Assembly: GCA_021442155.1 (NCBI GenBank)
Contig: CM038225.1
Location: 80,860,925-80,924,924, forward strand
Direction: 5' to 3'
Source of the DNA: Cymbidium sinense
Lineage: Eukaryota; Streptophyta; Magnoliopsida; Asparagales; Orchidaceae
Length of the DNA stretch: 64,000 bases
Shown here: piece by piece, positions 1 to 11,959 of the stretch
Layout: each line of letters opens with the position of its first letter
Position numbering within the stretch: position 1 is the first letter of the stretch
Made by a program: the position numbers and the translations under genes
Notes under the pieces: generated by a model
What the model saw: the letters and a program-made list of their open reading frames with translations, nothing else
Databases searched by the model: none
Told to the model about the DNA's origin: nothing

Positions 1-840
1 AACAATATATATATATATATATTCACATTCACATCTCACATATTACATTATCTCACGTTATGATGATGTGAGAAGAGCGAAGTTAGGTATCTTAGAAAAG
101 AGAAGAACGCTCTTGACTGTCGCTCTGCAACGAACAAATTTAAAGAGATAATGAGGAATGCGATCTTGAACCGAAAGAAGAACCTCTTGACGATGTTCTT
201 CCACGGTTTTGTGCAAAATTGGAAAGATGATGAAAGAATGCAACCGTAAATCGAAGAAGAACCTCTTGATGTTCTCATTCTAAATTGGATTAGGGAAATT
301 GGGATTTTCGGTTTTGGGAAAGTGAGAGAATTAGGAAGAATGTCGGAAGAATGAGGAATGAGGAAGAGGAAATGCCATTGGAATTGCAATAGTGGTTATT
401 TCAAGAGAAAGACGATGACCCCTTGACGATTGGGATTTCAATAAAACCACCATGGAGGATCGATGGGTACCTGACTAAGCCTAGTGATAGCTTAACTCTG
501 CAAGAAATAAATGTCGAAGGCAAAGAATGGGTTGCCATAATAGGGCATATGTGGTGTTGTCGATCGATGGAAACGATACCAACCGTTTTAGATTTAGGGT
601 TGATATAGATCAATGAAGCAGGGATTGAAAGGAGTGGTGAAACCCTAATAAGGAATCGACACGACAATTACTTCAACACAAAGATTAAACAGAAAAGCAC
701 GAACAAGAAGTGCGAGATAAAGTAATATGTATCGATCTGACAAAGCGAGATTCGAGAAGGTTAACAATCCACTTGGATGATCGATGCATTGTTCTTGGTC
801 TCGGGGAAGCGTTCGATCATTGCAAGCTTTGATTATCGGC
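1..840. other. Non-coding stretch, no recognisable gene
   Basis: The segment opens with an (AT)n run at about 5-22. It also holds a short duplicated phrase, AAGAAGAACCTCTTGA, near 178 and 255. Short open frames exist on both strands (for example 423-608 plus and 401-667 minus), but they overlap each other, show no family signature and have no splice logic that I could support. I see no gene here. Confidence 0.5.
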
Positions 841-1300
841 CGAACCAAAGATGACAGAGAGAGAGAGGGAAACATGGAGCGAAGCAACTCTGGATGAGGA
901 AAAAGGAGGCAAAAATCTGTTGAGATTGAGCAAAGAGGAGAGCGGAACGGTTTTCTCTTTCTTTCTTTTGAATGAGAGAAATGAGAGGGGATGTCTTGGT
1001 TTCCTGCGGTTGAGGAAAACTGAATGGGAGAGTGGGAAGTTGCAAGCGGGAACGATTGCCAGAATGCTTGCGCAGGATCAGTTGGCCGAGCAGTTCCTTC
1101 CGATCATGGGGATTGAACGCTCGGTTGAAGGAGGGAGGCTCGAGCGAGGAGTAGGGCTTCGTGCGGGTCGTCCGTGCGTGAGGGAGAACAGAGGAACGAG
1201 TCGCGTGAAGGAGAATAGAGCAGGCGGTTCGATTCAACAGGAACCGGTTTCGATTAAGTTTCGGGTCGGGTCACTTAGAGAGGATTTAGGTTAGGTTTAT
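840..1300. other. GA-rich, GC-elevated segment open on both strands
   Basis: This purine-rich stretch stays open for well over 100 codons on both strands at once. That follows from its GA-biased composition and is not evidence of a gene. The predicted peptides are rich in E, R, K and G on one strand and in S, P, L and F on the other, and carry no domain. It resembles the 5' part of plant LTRs or untranslated regions, but no matching second copy is visible in the window. Confidence 0.4.
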
Positions 1301-2300
1301 TTTGTTTTAAATTGATTTTTAAATAGATTAAACGTCTTTAATATGAATTTTACGCCGATAAAATCACATGATCAATATATATATCAATTTAAGGTTATTT
1401 ATTCTATTGTTACGAACGGCAACCGCTTTAATCAGGCCATTTGGTTCAAGTCGAGTCAATTAGTATTTCACTCAAAATGCTGGCGTCACATTCGACCACT
1501 CGATATTCACGCAGACTTGTCCGGATTAAGTGTGAACTGTCTTATTTGATAGATTTCAATATTTTGAAGCTAATGGTACGATCAACTTCGCGAACAAAGG
1601 TCGTTTGGTTTGTATCGGTGCTTCCTAACCTCGCGTAGCGTTAACGGCTCGAAATCGATCGGTTGATCATCGTTATAGCATTTATATTCCGGCCGGTTTC
1701 GTCCGCGCGATGGCGAAATCCGTTCGTCGATCGGAGGTGATTTGGGTTGATTTTAGTGACGTCTTGTGTATTTTAACCTCGATTTGCCCGTTGTCACCTC
1801 AAATGAAGTAGCATTTACGCACTCATTTGAATTGATCACGATAATTTTGATGTTTGAAACCGACGTGATCAGTTTACGAGCGAAGGTCTTTGGTAATTAT
1901 CGGCTTACTCGATATGCGTGTCGACACGTTGATAAATTTCAGTGTTTAATTGATTGTCGTTAGATTTGCGATATTTATATTTCGATCAATTTCAACGTTC
2001 GAATCGGCGGCGAAGTCGTTCAGCGTCATTTCGATCATTTTCGGTGGCGTCAGGTCGTTTGGTTGTGTTGTCATTCATTAAATTTGTGAACTTGACTTGA
2101 CTTATGACACATTGGAGGTCAACAACCTACCGTTCTCAGAGAGCCAAAATTTTCTTATGTCAACCTTCAACATTCAGCCTCCCGAGTGCAGGAAATCCTC
2201 CAGGTTGTTTTCCAACATAAGGGTCCGCTATTTTCACCAACCAGACAATTATTCCAATCAGTTGTTGTTGTTGTCGGTTAAAAAAATGAAAAACTGAAAA
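1300..2300. other. CpG/TCGA-rich non-coding segment
   Basis: By eye this kilobase is much richer in CG dinucleotides, especially TCGA, CGAT and GTCG words, than the AT-rich surroundings. It is broken by stops in all frames. No protein domain or RNA gene is recognised. Methylated plant repeats normally lose CpG, so the retention suggests either a young or an unmethylated sequence. Confidence 0.35.
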
Positions 2301-2395
2301 AGGAGGTACTTTTCAAAAGCCCTAATTACACCTTAACCGCCTCCACGTCATCAAAAAATCGCACAGAGAGAGGCGGAAATGGTTGAGAGCTTGAA

Positions 2396-2746
2396 ATGCT
2401 ATAAAAATAGGGGAGTTGAGTCGGCCAAGCATTCCACCATACACGCAACATCAGAGTCAAGAGAGAAAGGGAGAGACCAAGAAAGAAGGAAGCCTACTGT
2501 GCCATAGCTGAAGCCGCCGACCTCCCTTGCTTACTCGATCGAAGCCCTAACCGACTTATGGAGTTCGATCGAAGCCCTAATCGGCTTCTCTCGCTATTAA
2601 CAAACCCAATTGATCCCTTCGATGTGTGGAAAAGCTGACCAAACTCCCCTTCTCCTCAACTATCCGCGTGAAGAGTCGAAGTCGAGCCCCTTGTTACGTG
2701 AAGTGTTAAAGCCGACCCCTTCTTGGCAATTTCACTTGAAATAAAA
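2396..2746 (+). promoter_or_regulatory. TATA-box block followed by an AATAAA signal (LTR-like U3/R/U5)
   Basis: A strong TATA-like word, CTATAAAAATAGGGG, begins near 2398. It is followed about 30 bases later by a pyrimidine/adenine start-like region (CATTCCACCATACACG) and by a leader containing the repeated phrase TCGATCGAAGCCCTAA. An AATAAA word lies near 2741. TATA box, leader and polyadenylation signal within about 350 bases is the usual order in a plant LTR. A host promoter is also possible. No coding sequence follows. Confidence 0.35.
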
Positions 2747-2904
2747 GCCTAATCTCTATATTACCCTTCCCTTCTAAGTTTTGAAATAAGAATAGGGGAG
2801 GGCATTTTGGTCTAACATAGGAAAGCAAGACCTTTTGAGTTCCGATCATAGGTAAATTTCAAAATAACACTTTATAATTAATTTCTTACCCTTCCAGGTC
2901 AATT

Positions 2905-3235
2905 GAAAGCCTCCACAGTTGATCTTAGGTTCGATGTGAAATAAAAATCCTCCCTCCATCAATCTTAGATCCAAAACAAAGAAGATAAAAGCGCACTACG
3001 ATACAAAATGCAATATTTATAAGCCGCTATCTTTGCTAAAATTTAAAAAAAAAACAATTAACCCAAATTTAAATTGTTTGAAATTTAATAAATCACAAGC
3101 TTAAAATTCAAAGACTCTGTCCATTGATCTTGGATTCGACCGACAATTTTACAAATATCTCCACCATCAATCTTGGATCCGGTGTGAGATAGAATCACCT
3201 CCCTCCATTAATCTTGAATCCGAAGCTAAGTAGAA
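2905..3235. repeat. Two degenerate direct repeats about 248 bp apart
   Basis: The phrase CCTCCCTCCATYAATCTTRRATCC occurs near 2950 and again near 3198. In both places it follows a related phrase built on TTGATCTTRG and GTGTGAGATAGAA/GTGAAATAAAA (near 2911 and 3165). The intervening DNA is AT-rich and featureless. The arrangement looks like an old tandem duplication. Confidence 0.5.
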
Positions 3236-3239
3236 TAGT

Positions 3240-3800
3240 AAGTATAGTACTAAATTTCGCAAAATATAACACTACAAAGACATCATGTTGTAAAATTTTG
3301 TGAAACTTGTTAAACTTAAATATTTTTCATAAAAATCATTAAAATGAAGAAAAATGAACTTTATAATATCAAAAAAAAATCATTCATATTAAAAATAAAT
3401 ATTGAATAAATTAAATACTATAATTATTAAATACAATTAATTTGCACTCCCTTCTCTCATATTAAAATGACACTTAATCAATGGCATATTAAAAACTTAA
3501 AGATCCAAGCTTAAACCATCAATTCCTTTGATAGACTTAAGTACACTACGAAATAAATTGAATGATGAAATGACAATCGCATAGTTATATTTGGGCACAA
3601 TCATGAACAAATGTTAATTATTTAATAGATCAAACACAATGTAAAAAATCAAGATAGATTGATCAAAATTTGAGATGTCTCATTCGATAATAATATTGAA
3701 ACTCAAATATCAAGGTTACAATAGATGCAAGGTCTAATTGATCAAATTAAACGAAATATTGAAATATCAAAATACATCAAAATTAATTCTAATAAAATTA
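3240..3800. other. AT-rich non-coding stretch
   Basis: Low-complexity A/T-rich DNA with no open frame of note and no recognised repeat. Only scattered words resemble the minisatellite that follows. Confidence 0.5.
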
Positions 3801-3805
3801 GAATT

Positions 3806-4052
3806 TGTCTCGCATTAAATAAGGTTAAAATCAAAGAACCATCTCAAACATAAAAGAAAATTTGTCTCAAATGTAAAGCGAAATTGGAATCAATGATTTA
3901 TCCCAAACACAAAATGAGATTGAATCAAATATCTATTTTAAATATAAAACTGAGATTGAATTGAAAATTCATCTCAAATAATAATAGAAATTGCATCAAA
4001 GATTCATTTGAAGCTTAAATAAAAATCAAGCATCAAAATACAAAATTGAGGC
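3806..4052. repeat. Degenerate 35-36 bp minisatellite
   Basis: About six or seven head-to-tail units of 35 or 36 bp can be lined up. Each is built on TTTATCTCAAAYATAAAA followed by GAGATTGAATCAAAGA with substitutions. Clear unit starts lie near 3862, 3898, 3933, 3969 and 4004, with a weaker one near 3807. The array stops where the ~60 bp satellite starts near 4070. Confidence 0.65.
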
Positions 4053-4067
4053 TAAATTAAATAAGCA

Positions 4068-4162
4068 TTAGCATTTCAATAGATGTAAACCCAATCATTT
4101 GTTTGCAATGCGAACTTCCCTAAAATTTAATGGCATTCTCATATATATAAGTCCAATCTATG
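4068..4162. repeat. Left remnant of the ~60 bp satellite, interrupted by element E1
   Basis: Two units of the same satellite that fills 22.8-24.2 kb lie here, recognisable by ATTTCAATAGATGTAA, CAATCATTTGTTTGCAATG and CATTCT...ATAAGTCCAATCTATG. The array is cut at CCAATCTATG, immediately before an LTR start. It resumes after E3 with TATGTTTGTCATGC, so the retroelement block was inserted within the satellite. Confidence 0.75.
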
Positions 4163-5848
4163 TGTAATAACCGAAAACAAAAAAAATTACAACCGCCGCG
4201 ACGGTTAGTCATAAGGAGAAGAAATTGAAAGGCGGGCTCAGTTTCGAGGTGTTGAAACCAAACCCCAAAACAGAGAGAAGAGGAGACTCACCATGCATGC
4301 GTTCGTCGGCGTGCATCGGCGAAGGAGAAGAGGAGACCGTCGTCAACGTCGTCGGCAAAGAAGGAGAAGCCGACCTAGTGCGTCCTACTAGAGTGAAGCG
4401 GCTCCATTCTGCCGGCGATGCATCGAGCCCTCACGCGGAGGGAACCGGCGTGAAGGAGAGCCGAACCATGCGTGCATGAAGAAGCCGACGGGTTGAGGCT
4501 TAGGGCAAACCCGAGAATAGAAGGAAATATATAAAGGTAAGTAAATAAATCATGTATATAGTTATATGTTTAATTAAAAATCTGATTTTAATATTATTAT
4601 CTTTGATTTTAATGTTATCTCAAGTTTTAACTTAGAGTTTATAATTTTGACTTAGGGTTTATAGATTTCAGCAAGAAATATAATTTGAGAATATGTATGA
4701 TGAATCAAAGTTAAGTAATTTAAATATTAAACCCTCACATATGAAATATGATTGCAATTTTAATAAACGTTGAACCATCTAAGTTATATTATCGTTAATT
4801 AGATTAAAATCATTTTAAGGAAATGCTAAATACTAAATGAAAATAAAATTCTATAATACGTTAATTAAATTAGAATCATTTTAAGTATGATAATCATTTA
4901 ATGAAATATATTAAATCACTTTAACACTTAATATTTATTATAGAATTTCAATTAAGGAAGAAGCGTTAAAGGAAAGAAGATTCGAGAAAGCGTAAGTTAA
5001 AGTGGGTATTATATTCTTATATTTATGGTAAAAAATATCTTTAATTTCTTGTAATGAAATACATATTTGTATAATTATGACTTTTTCTTTATGAGTTGTG
5101 ATTATTTTTACGTTTCTTCATTGTGATGTAGTTCTTGTTTCTTCGTGTTGGATAATAATCGAATCTTGGATCGTATTCATCATTTTATAAAGTTAACTGA
5201 TTTATTGTTAGTTATGAATTTATATGCATATCTGTATAATTGTATGTTATAAATGTGTATGTTGAAAGTGGAGTTCACCCCTTTATGGTATTGGCGAAGC
5301 CATGATATTACGCGAAATGATGAAAAAAATTGATAAATTGTGAATGGTAATATAGCTACTTGTCCTTTGGATGAGTATTGGTAAAGGTTTTAACGGTGAC
5401 TCAGATGGATAATAAATGTAAAAATAAAGTTCACAAAATATTTATATATCTACCCATATGTTTGATAGTTTGAACAAATATTTTTATGTACATGAAAATA
5501 AAAAGCGGCATGTATCTTAGTTCTACATTTCTTATAATGTAATTAATTGCATTGAATTATATTCATTTGTTAGTTCTTAAATTTTTTTTGAAATCATCTT
5601 AACTAAATGGCTGATAGAAAGGAAAGTCATATTTATCGCCGTAGAAAGACTTCAGAAGATAGGTAATTATGTCAATTATGTTGAGTTATTTTTCATGAAC
5701 TTTGTTAATATATATGTGGACAAATTGTTAAATCATTTGTTGGATTGTAGTTGCTCTTGTATGAATGGAGATTTTATTTATGATTGAAAATGTTAAGAAA
5801 TGTTTTCTTTTATATCTCCGTCCTTTGAGTATTCTCCGGGTCAGTGTG
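4163..5848 (+). repeat. E1 5' LTR
   Basis: Starts with TGTAATAACC directly after the satellite word CTATG and ends just before the primer site. Landmarks shared with the other LTRs include a GA-rich, CG-containing leader (4200-4500), ATGTATATAGTTATATGTTT near 4551, repeated TTTAACTTAGGGTTTATA words, GGTAAAAATATCTTTAATTTC, and TTGGTAAAGGTTTTAACGGTGACTC near 5380. The short frame 4225-4479 lies in this leader and is not a gene. Confidence 0.8.
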
Positions 5849-5849
5849 A

Positions 5850-5862
5850 GTAGTATCGAGCG
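5850..5862 (+). other. E1 primer binding site (degenerate)
   Basis: GTAGTATCGAGCG stands where E4 has TGGTATCAGAG. The latter is the plus-strand complement of the 3' end of initiator tRNA-Met used by many plant LTR retrotransposons. One substitution and one missing base separate the two. It immediately follows the LTR end and precedes the protease remnant. Confidence 0.6.
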
Positions 5863-5889
5863 ATTTACATGTGATTATATTTAAGGACA

Positions 5890-8745
5890 TAAGTATGATC
5901 ATAATCAAAGAGTCATTAGGAATATGATAAATTTTATGAATAGATTTGATGTGATTTTAGGAATGGATTGGTTATCTAAACATTTTCTTCTTATAGATTG
6001 TAAAAGATGTCAAATTCAATATTCACGGAAAAGAAGAATTAAAATTTGTGGAGCATAAGAGAGTATTTGTTATGATGGTGTCTTGCTTAAAAGTTCAAAA
6101 TCTTAAAAGTATGAAAGTTTTCTTGCCAAGTCGATTACTAAAGGTAAAGAAATTAGAGTATATACCATAGTAAAGGAGTATCCAGTCTTTCGAATGATTT
6201 ACCGGTTTATCGTAGAGATAGATTTCTATTGATTTAATTCAAGGTGTAAAACCATAGAAGTACCATATAGAATGACAAGAATTACATGAATTGAAGAATC
6301 ATTTACAAGAATTGTTAGAGAAAGGATTTATCGTAGCATCTCTTGGGAGCTGTATTATTTGTGAAGAAGAAAGATGGGAGCTTAAGGTATGCATGATTAT
6401 AGAGCTTAACAAACTCACATTGAAGAATAAATATCCCTTGCCAGAATTGATGATCTTTTGACCAACTGAAGGAAGCTTAATATTTTCAAAGATTGATTTA
6501 AGATCGGGTTATTATCGAGGATCAAAGAAGATATACCAAAGAGTATTTAGTCTGATATGGGCATTATGAGTTTGTGGTGATGCCTTTTGGCTTAACAAAT
6601 GCTCTAGCTGTATTTATGGATCTAAATAAAATCTTTAAACCCTTTTAGATTCATTTGTGATTGTATTTAGATGACATTCTAATTTATTAGAAATGAAGCA
6701 GCTCATGAAAACCATCACATTATTTTGCAAGCTCTGAAAGAAAATGAATTATATGCAAAATTTTCAAAATGTGAATTTTGGTTAAATAACATCATATTCT
6801 TGGGGAACATTATTAGTAGTGAAGGTGTTTGATTGGATCAGTAAAGTCGAAAATACAAATGCCACCCATACAAGTCAAAGTTTCTTAGGGTTGGCAGGAT
6901 ATTAAAGGAGATTGAAGGGTTTTCCGATTATGCTCAAAACTAACTTCGAAGCGATCAAGTTTGAATAGTGGATCGGTGTGAAGGCTTTTCAAAATTGAAG
7001 AATTGTTTAATAGCGCATAGATAAACTATTCCATCGAGACAAAGGATTTCAAATTTATAGTGATGCATCATTAAGAGGCTTGGGATGTACTTATGCGAGA
7101 ATGGAAGAGTGATTGCTTATGCTTGGCGATTGAAAAATCATGAAAAAATTATCCAACCCATGATCTAGAGCTAGCGGATGATATTTGCATTAAAATTTGA
7201 GGCATTATTTATATGGGTAAGGTGTGAAGTTTTCTCTGATCATCAAAGCTTGAAATATATATTTACTCAGAAGGAGCTAAATTTAAGGCAAAGGAGATGG
7301 TTGGAACTCATTAAGGATTATGATTTGGATATTCAATATCATCCAGGGAAGGCAAATGTAGTTGATGATGCTTTAAGTAGAAAAATATTTGATACTGCTT
7401 ATTGGTTGATCTCTCGAGGAATTGATTAAAGATTTAGAAAAATTAGAAATTTCAATTATTAAACCTACGGATGATCATGCTTTATTGTTAAATCAAATAG
7501 CTATACAATCAAATTTGAAAGACGGAATACAAAATGCTTTATCTCAAGATGATGACTTTCAAAAAATTTTAGATTTGATAAAAGTAGGTCATACATAAGA
7601 TTTTGAAATCAATGAAGAGGGATTACTGAAATATCATGGCAGAGTTTGCATTTCAGATATTAGAGATTTGAGGAAAAACATCTTACATGAAGCACATCAT
7701 TCTAATTATACAATTCATCAAGCAAGATATTTTGGGGTAGAATGAAAAGAAATGTAAATTTGAATTTGTACATAAATGTCATTATGTCAAAGGTAAAGGC
7801 GAATATCGAGCGAGTGAACTTTCTGATGCCGATACACGAGTTGAAAAGGGCGATATTATTATGAATTTTGTGATTGAGGAAAATTTGATCGTGATATTTG
7901 ATTATTGATAGGTTGAGTTTTATCATCTATCATGTCGATCTTGTTGAAAATTATGAGGAAGTATGTTGATGAAATCGTGAAGTTACATGGTGGTGTCAAA
8001 ATCATAGTGTTCAAGTCGGGATGGTGGATTTACAGACTATGGAGAAAAAATTCAAAAAAGTCTGAAAACTACTTAATTGTTCAAATACATCAAATGGTCG
8101 TCGAAAGAACAATTCAAACACTTGAAGATTTGCTTAGACTTTGTATCCTTGATTTTGGAGGAAATTCATTTGTCTTTGATTGAGTTTGTCTACAATAATA
8201 GCTTTCGATCAAGTATTGGTATGGCTCCACATGAAGCATTGTATGGAAGAAAATCTGAACCACATTTGTTGTAGGGTAGAACAGAGTGAAAGAAGAATCA
8301 TTAGTGCGGTCTTAGATAATGCGAAAAGATCCGGATCAGTGATAGATTAAATGTTGTTCGAATGAAGGAGAAAATCTTATGATGTCTTTAAACATCGGTA
8401 GAATTTGAAGTGGGAGAATTTATATTTTTAAAGTCACGAAAGGTATTTAAAATGATTTGGAAGTTGGAAAGTTGAGCCTTAGTCATATGAAATCTTGGAA
8501 AGAATTGGGAAAGTGGCTTATAGGCGGCTTCTTCTGAGGAGTCTTGATGATGTGTTTCATATTTCTCTTACGAAAATATATTCTTGACGAAAGATTATTT
8601 CTTATCTTATTGATATTGGGATCTCACATTTGTGGAGGAGGAGGATTATAAATTATGATGTTAAGCATCTGGGAATGGGAAATTTCATTTGTCAGTGTCA
8701 CAGCATGGTGGGAGAAGGAATCAATCACGGGCGATTATCCGATTA
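5890..8745 (+). pseudogene. E1 pol pseudogene (ΔPR-RT-RNase H-INT)
   Basis: The protease end is visible at 5942-5980 as RFDVILGMDWLS. RT follows at about 6240-6900 with the phrases FVKKKDGSLR, KYPLP and MPFGLTNA in different frames. RNase H is the best-kept part: 7178-7429 reads through [16 protein letters not shown] and ends with [16 protein letters not shown]. Integrase pieces lie at about 7690-8270, including RKYVDEIVKLHG near 7950 and GMAPHEALYGRK at about 8219-8254. Frequent one- to several-base losses break every frame. Gag is absent. Confidence 0.85.
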
Positions 8746-8790
8746 ATTAAAGTATGTTTATTGATGTCATTTAATTAGAGGGGAAATTTT

Positions 8791-8802
8791 ATAAGAGAGA
8801 GA
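8791..8802 (+). other. E1 polypurine tract
   Basis: ATAAGAGAGAGA immediately precedes the 3' LTR. It matches the position of AAGAGGAGAGAT in E3. This is the usual plus-strand priming site of LTR elements. Confidence 0.55.
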
Positions 8803-10469
8803 TTATAATAGCAAATTTCATGGTTAAGCAGTATAAGAAAGTGAAAGACTCGGTTTCAGGTTGTAATGAAACCAAACCCACCAGAGAGGAGGAGGAAAGA
8901 AGAAGAGGAGACTCACACCTCAGTGCCGGTACATGCATCGACGATAGAGGAAGGAGAAAGAGGCCGAAGTGCATCGGCAATAGAGGAGAAGAAGGAGAAG
9001 CGGCCTCTAGTCCATGCCACCTAGTAAAGGCGACTCCATTCTTCTTAGCGGTAAGTCCTTGGAACCTCTCTGTAGGCGACCAAAGGGAACAAGCGTCTTG
9101 AGCGAGATGAAGGAGAAGCCGAACCATCGCGTCGTGAAATAGCGGGTTGAGGCTGAGCGAGAATAGAAGGAAATAAAAGGTAAATAAATAAATAATGTAT
9201 ATAGTTATATGTTTAATTAAAAATCGATTTTAATGTTATTATCTCTTTGATTTTAATGGTATCTCAAGTTTTAACTTAGAGTTTATAGATTTCAACAAGA
9301 AATGTAATTTGAGAATATATATGATGAATCAAAGTTAAGTAATTTAAGTATTAAACCCTCACATAAGAAATATGATTGCAATTTTAATAAAACGTTGAAC
9401 TTATGTTAAGTTATATTATCGTTAATTAGATTAAAATCATTTTAAGAGAAATCTTAAACATTAAATGAAAATAAAATTTATCATGAATGCGTTAATTAAA
9501 TTAGAATCATTTAAGGGGTATGATGTCGTTTAATGAAATGAATATATAAATCGGCTTTAACATTAATATTACATAGAATTTCAATTAAAGAATAAAGCGT
9601 TAAAGAAAAGAAGATTCGAGGAAGCTATGAATTAAAGTTGGTAATTATGTTGCTACATTTAGAGTAAAAAAATATCTTTAATTTCTTGTGATGAAATCGT
9701 ATGATTATGATTTTTATGATTTTTCTTACTGAGTTATGATTATTTTCACTTGTAAATTGTGATTTAGTTTATTATTTCTTCTATTGGATAATAATCGAAT
9801 CTTCGTATTATCTACGTCGTTTATAAGTTATTTATTGTTAATTATGAATTAATATGCGTATTTGTATAATTATATGTTATAAATGTGTATGTTGAAAGTT
9901 GGGTTCAGCTCCCTTAGCATATGGGGCCTTGATATACGTGCAAAATGATGAAAAAATTCGATGAAATTAGATGATAATGGTAATACTATCGCTTTGGATG
10001 AGTATTGGTAAAGGTTTTAACGGTGACTCCAAGGCGGATGATAAATGTAAAGTAAAATTAAATACAAAATGTTTATGTATATATATCATATGTTTGATAG
10101 TTTGAACAAATTTTTTTTATATGTACATAAAAATAAAAGCGTAAATGCATCTTGGTTATCTTCTTTCTTATAGTATAGCAGCATAATTGAATTATATTCG
10201 TTTGTTAGTTGCTTTAAATATTCTAGCTTAAATGGGTGATAGAGAAAGTGTCATGTTTATCGTCGTAGAGACTTGGGGATAGGTAATGTCGTTAATGTCG
10301 AGGTTATGTTTAAAGTGTATTTCGTGAGCTTTGTTAGTATATATATGTGGATTATTAAATCTGTTGGATTTGTAATTTTATATGATTGGATTAGATTTTA
10401 TTTATGATTGAAATGTTAAGAAATATTTTCTTGTCAGATCGTGTCCATTATTCGTATGATATTCCCAAG
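8803..10469 (+). repeat. E1 3' LTR
   Basis: Aligns by eye along its length with the 5' LTR (GA-rich leader, TATGTATATAGTTATATGTT, AACTTAGAGTTTATAG, GGTAAAGGTTTTAACGG near 10005), with many small gaps. Its start reads TATAATAG where TGTAATA is expected. Its last ~15 bases, after ATTCCCAAGG, are missing at the junction with the next LTR at 10470. Confidence 0.75.
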
Positions 10470-10566
10470 GTAATAGGAAAAAAAAAAAAACAAAATCATG
10501 CGGCCATGATATGAAGGAAAGAAAGAATCTGAGGAGTCGGTTTTCCAAAAACATGAGAGAAGGAGA
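10470..10566 (+). repeat. Orphan head of the E3 5' LTR
   Basis: The run TAATAGGAAAAAAA through GGGGAGACTC matches the first ~95 bases of the E3 3' LTR at 21226-21316, including the words TTAGTTTTCCCAAAAC (here TCGGTTTTCCAAAAAC) and GAAGGAGAAGGGGAGACTC. It is the part that the E3 5' LTR lacks at 16706. The E2 element separates the two pieces. Confidence 0.7.
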
Positions 10567-11940
10567 AAGGGGAGACTCGATAATAATCGAACCTGAAAAA
10601 AATTATATAAAATAATAAAAATCATGACGGTTAAGTAAGGAAGAACAAGATCGAGAAGGCTCGGTTTTAAACAAATCAACCAGACCATAAAAACTGAGAG
10701 GAAAGCGGGAGAAGAGAGAATTGCACTCACCTTGCGTGAACCCCCAGCGTCGTCATAGGAAGGAAAGGCAAGGCGTCGTCCCTAAATCGTCATTCATGAC
10801 CACTAAAGAGGGGCACCAATTGAGCAGTGAAAGCCTCCGTGCATTGTCGATAGGAAGAAGAATTTAGGCTCCAGCGTCGGAGCAGTAGCGAGTGTGCAGA
10901 GAGGGAAAGGGAAGGCACTTCAATAGAGGTATATAAAAAATATATATATATTAATATAGTTAATTTAATTGAATTGTTAATTTTATGTTGTGCTATGATT
11001 TTTTTATGTCATTTCAAGTTAACTTAGGGTTTATAATTCTAACTTAGGGTTATAGATTTGATAAGGGACTTTAAATTAGAATTAGATAGCATAAATTAAA
11101 ATTTAGTTTAAGATTTTAAGATCATTTCAAGAATAAATTTAAGAAAAATAAGGAAATGGGAGTATTAGATTTTAGGAAGAAAATGTATTTATATTATCGT
11201 TAATTAGATTAGAATCGTTTGATAGGCGTTATGATAATCGATTAATGTTATATATTAAGTAAACTTTAGCAATATAATATTTATGTTATAGGAATTACAA
11301 TTAAGGATGAATGAATTAAAGGAAAGGAGGTTCGAAGTTAAATGTGAGTAATTATGTTGCTACTTTATAGTAAAAATGTCTTTACTTTGATGAAATCGTG
11401 TTTAGATGATTTTGACACCTTCTTGGTGATGATTTCATAACTTTTATATAAATTGTGAATAATTTCTTTGCTTCTTTATGTTGGATATACGAATCTTGGA
11501 TCGTATTGTACACGATTCATTTTATAAAATTTCGTTGATTTCTTTCTTGGGTTATGAATTAATGTAGTGATATGATTGTATCTTTATGAATGTATGTTGA
11601 AGAACTTGAATTCTTATGGTATTGGTTGGGAGCTTGATATCACTGCAAAATATGATTCAAAAGGTACGTCTGATTGCAAGAATGAGAAAAAGACGATGAA
11701 ATTAGCAAATCTTAAGGTAATGGATCTTTACTTCCTTTGGATGAGTATAGGCGGTGACTTCATGGTGGGCGGGTGATAAAACTAAAAGTTCGTATCTTTC
11801 TTCTTAAATGTTTATGTATACAACCATCTTCTTACTAAATGTTTATGTATCTAAGTATCACGTATCTTTCTTGTTAAATGTATCTTCACATACACTGATT
11901 GATTGTTTGAAGCCATTATTTTACTTTTATGTCTTTGTGA
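10567..11940 (+). repeat. E2 5' LTR, lacking its last ~330 bases
   Basis: Matches the E2 3' LTR from its start to the sequence TTTTACTTTTATGTCTTTGTGA near 11940. It then jumps straight to the primer site. The 3' LTR continues for about 330 further bases after the equivalent point (about 16375). An internal deletion or an assembly gap explains this. Confidence 0.65.
11790..11905 (+). repeat. Short tandem repeat inside the E2 5' LTR
   Basis: Three spaced copies of TAAATGTTTATGTATC/A (the last shortened to TAAATGTAT) alternate with TATCTTCTT-like spacers, about 35-45 bp per unit. The same cluster occurs in the E2 3' LTR and both E3 LTRs. E1 and E4 have only a single related word. Confidence 0.65.
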
Positions 11941-11943
11941 AGA

Positions 11944-11958
11944 GTGTATCGAGGCTAG
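11944..11958 (+). other. E2 primer binding site (degenerate)
   Basis: GAGTGTATCGAGGCTAG corresponds to AGTGGTATCAGAGTTAG in E4, with two small losses. It precedes the protease remnant. Confidence 0.5.
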
Positions 11959-11959
11959 A

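Larger units (their letters stand above)
4163..10469 (+). mobile_element. E1: gag-less Ty3/gypsy element
   Basis: An element of about 6.3 kb with two long direct LTRs (4163-5848 and about 8803-10469). A degenerate tRNA-Met-type primer site follows the 5' LTR and a purine-rich tract precedes the 3' LTR. The interior is only about 2.95 kb and encodes, in order, the end of protease, reverse transcriptase, RNase H and integrase remnants. Protease-RT-RNase H-integrase order defines Ty3/gypsy. The LTR start TGTAATA-C-C and the Met-type primer site recall the Tekay/Del-like chromovirus group; that placement is inference. Gag and the first part of protease are missing, as in E2-E4. All frames are broken, so it is not autonomous. 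Confidence 0.85.

Noticed and set aside
833..1294. Long open frames on both strands (147 and 134 codons)
   Set aside because: Both strands are open at once because of GA-rich composition; the peptides have no domain and there is no supporting splice or start context.
4225..4479. Plus-strand frame of 84 codons with high GC
   Set aside because: It lies in the 5' part of the E1 LTR. The equivalent frames in other LTRs (8820-9101, 15074-15298, 21359-21559) do not conserve the peptide.
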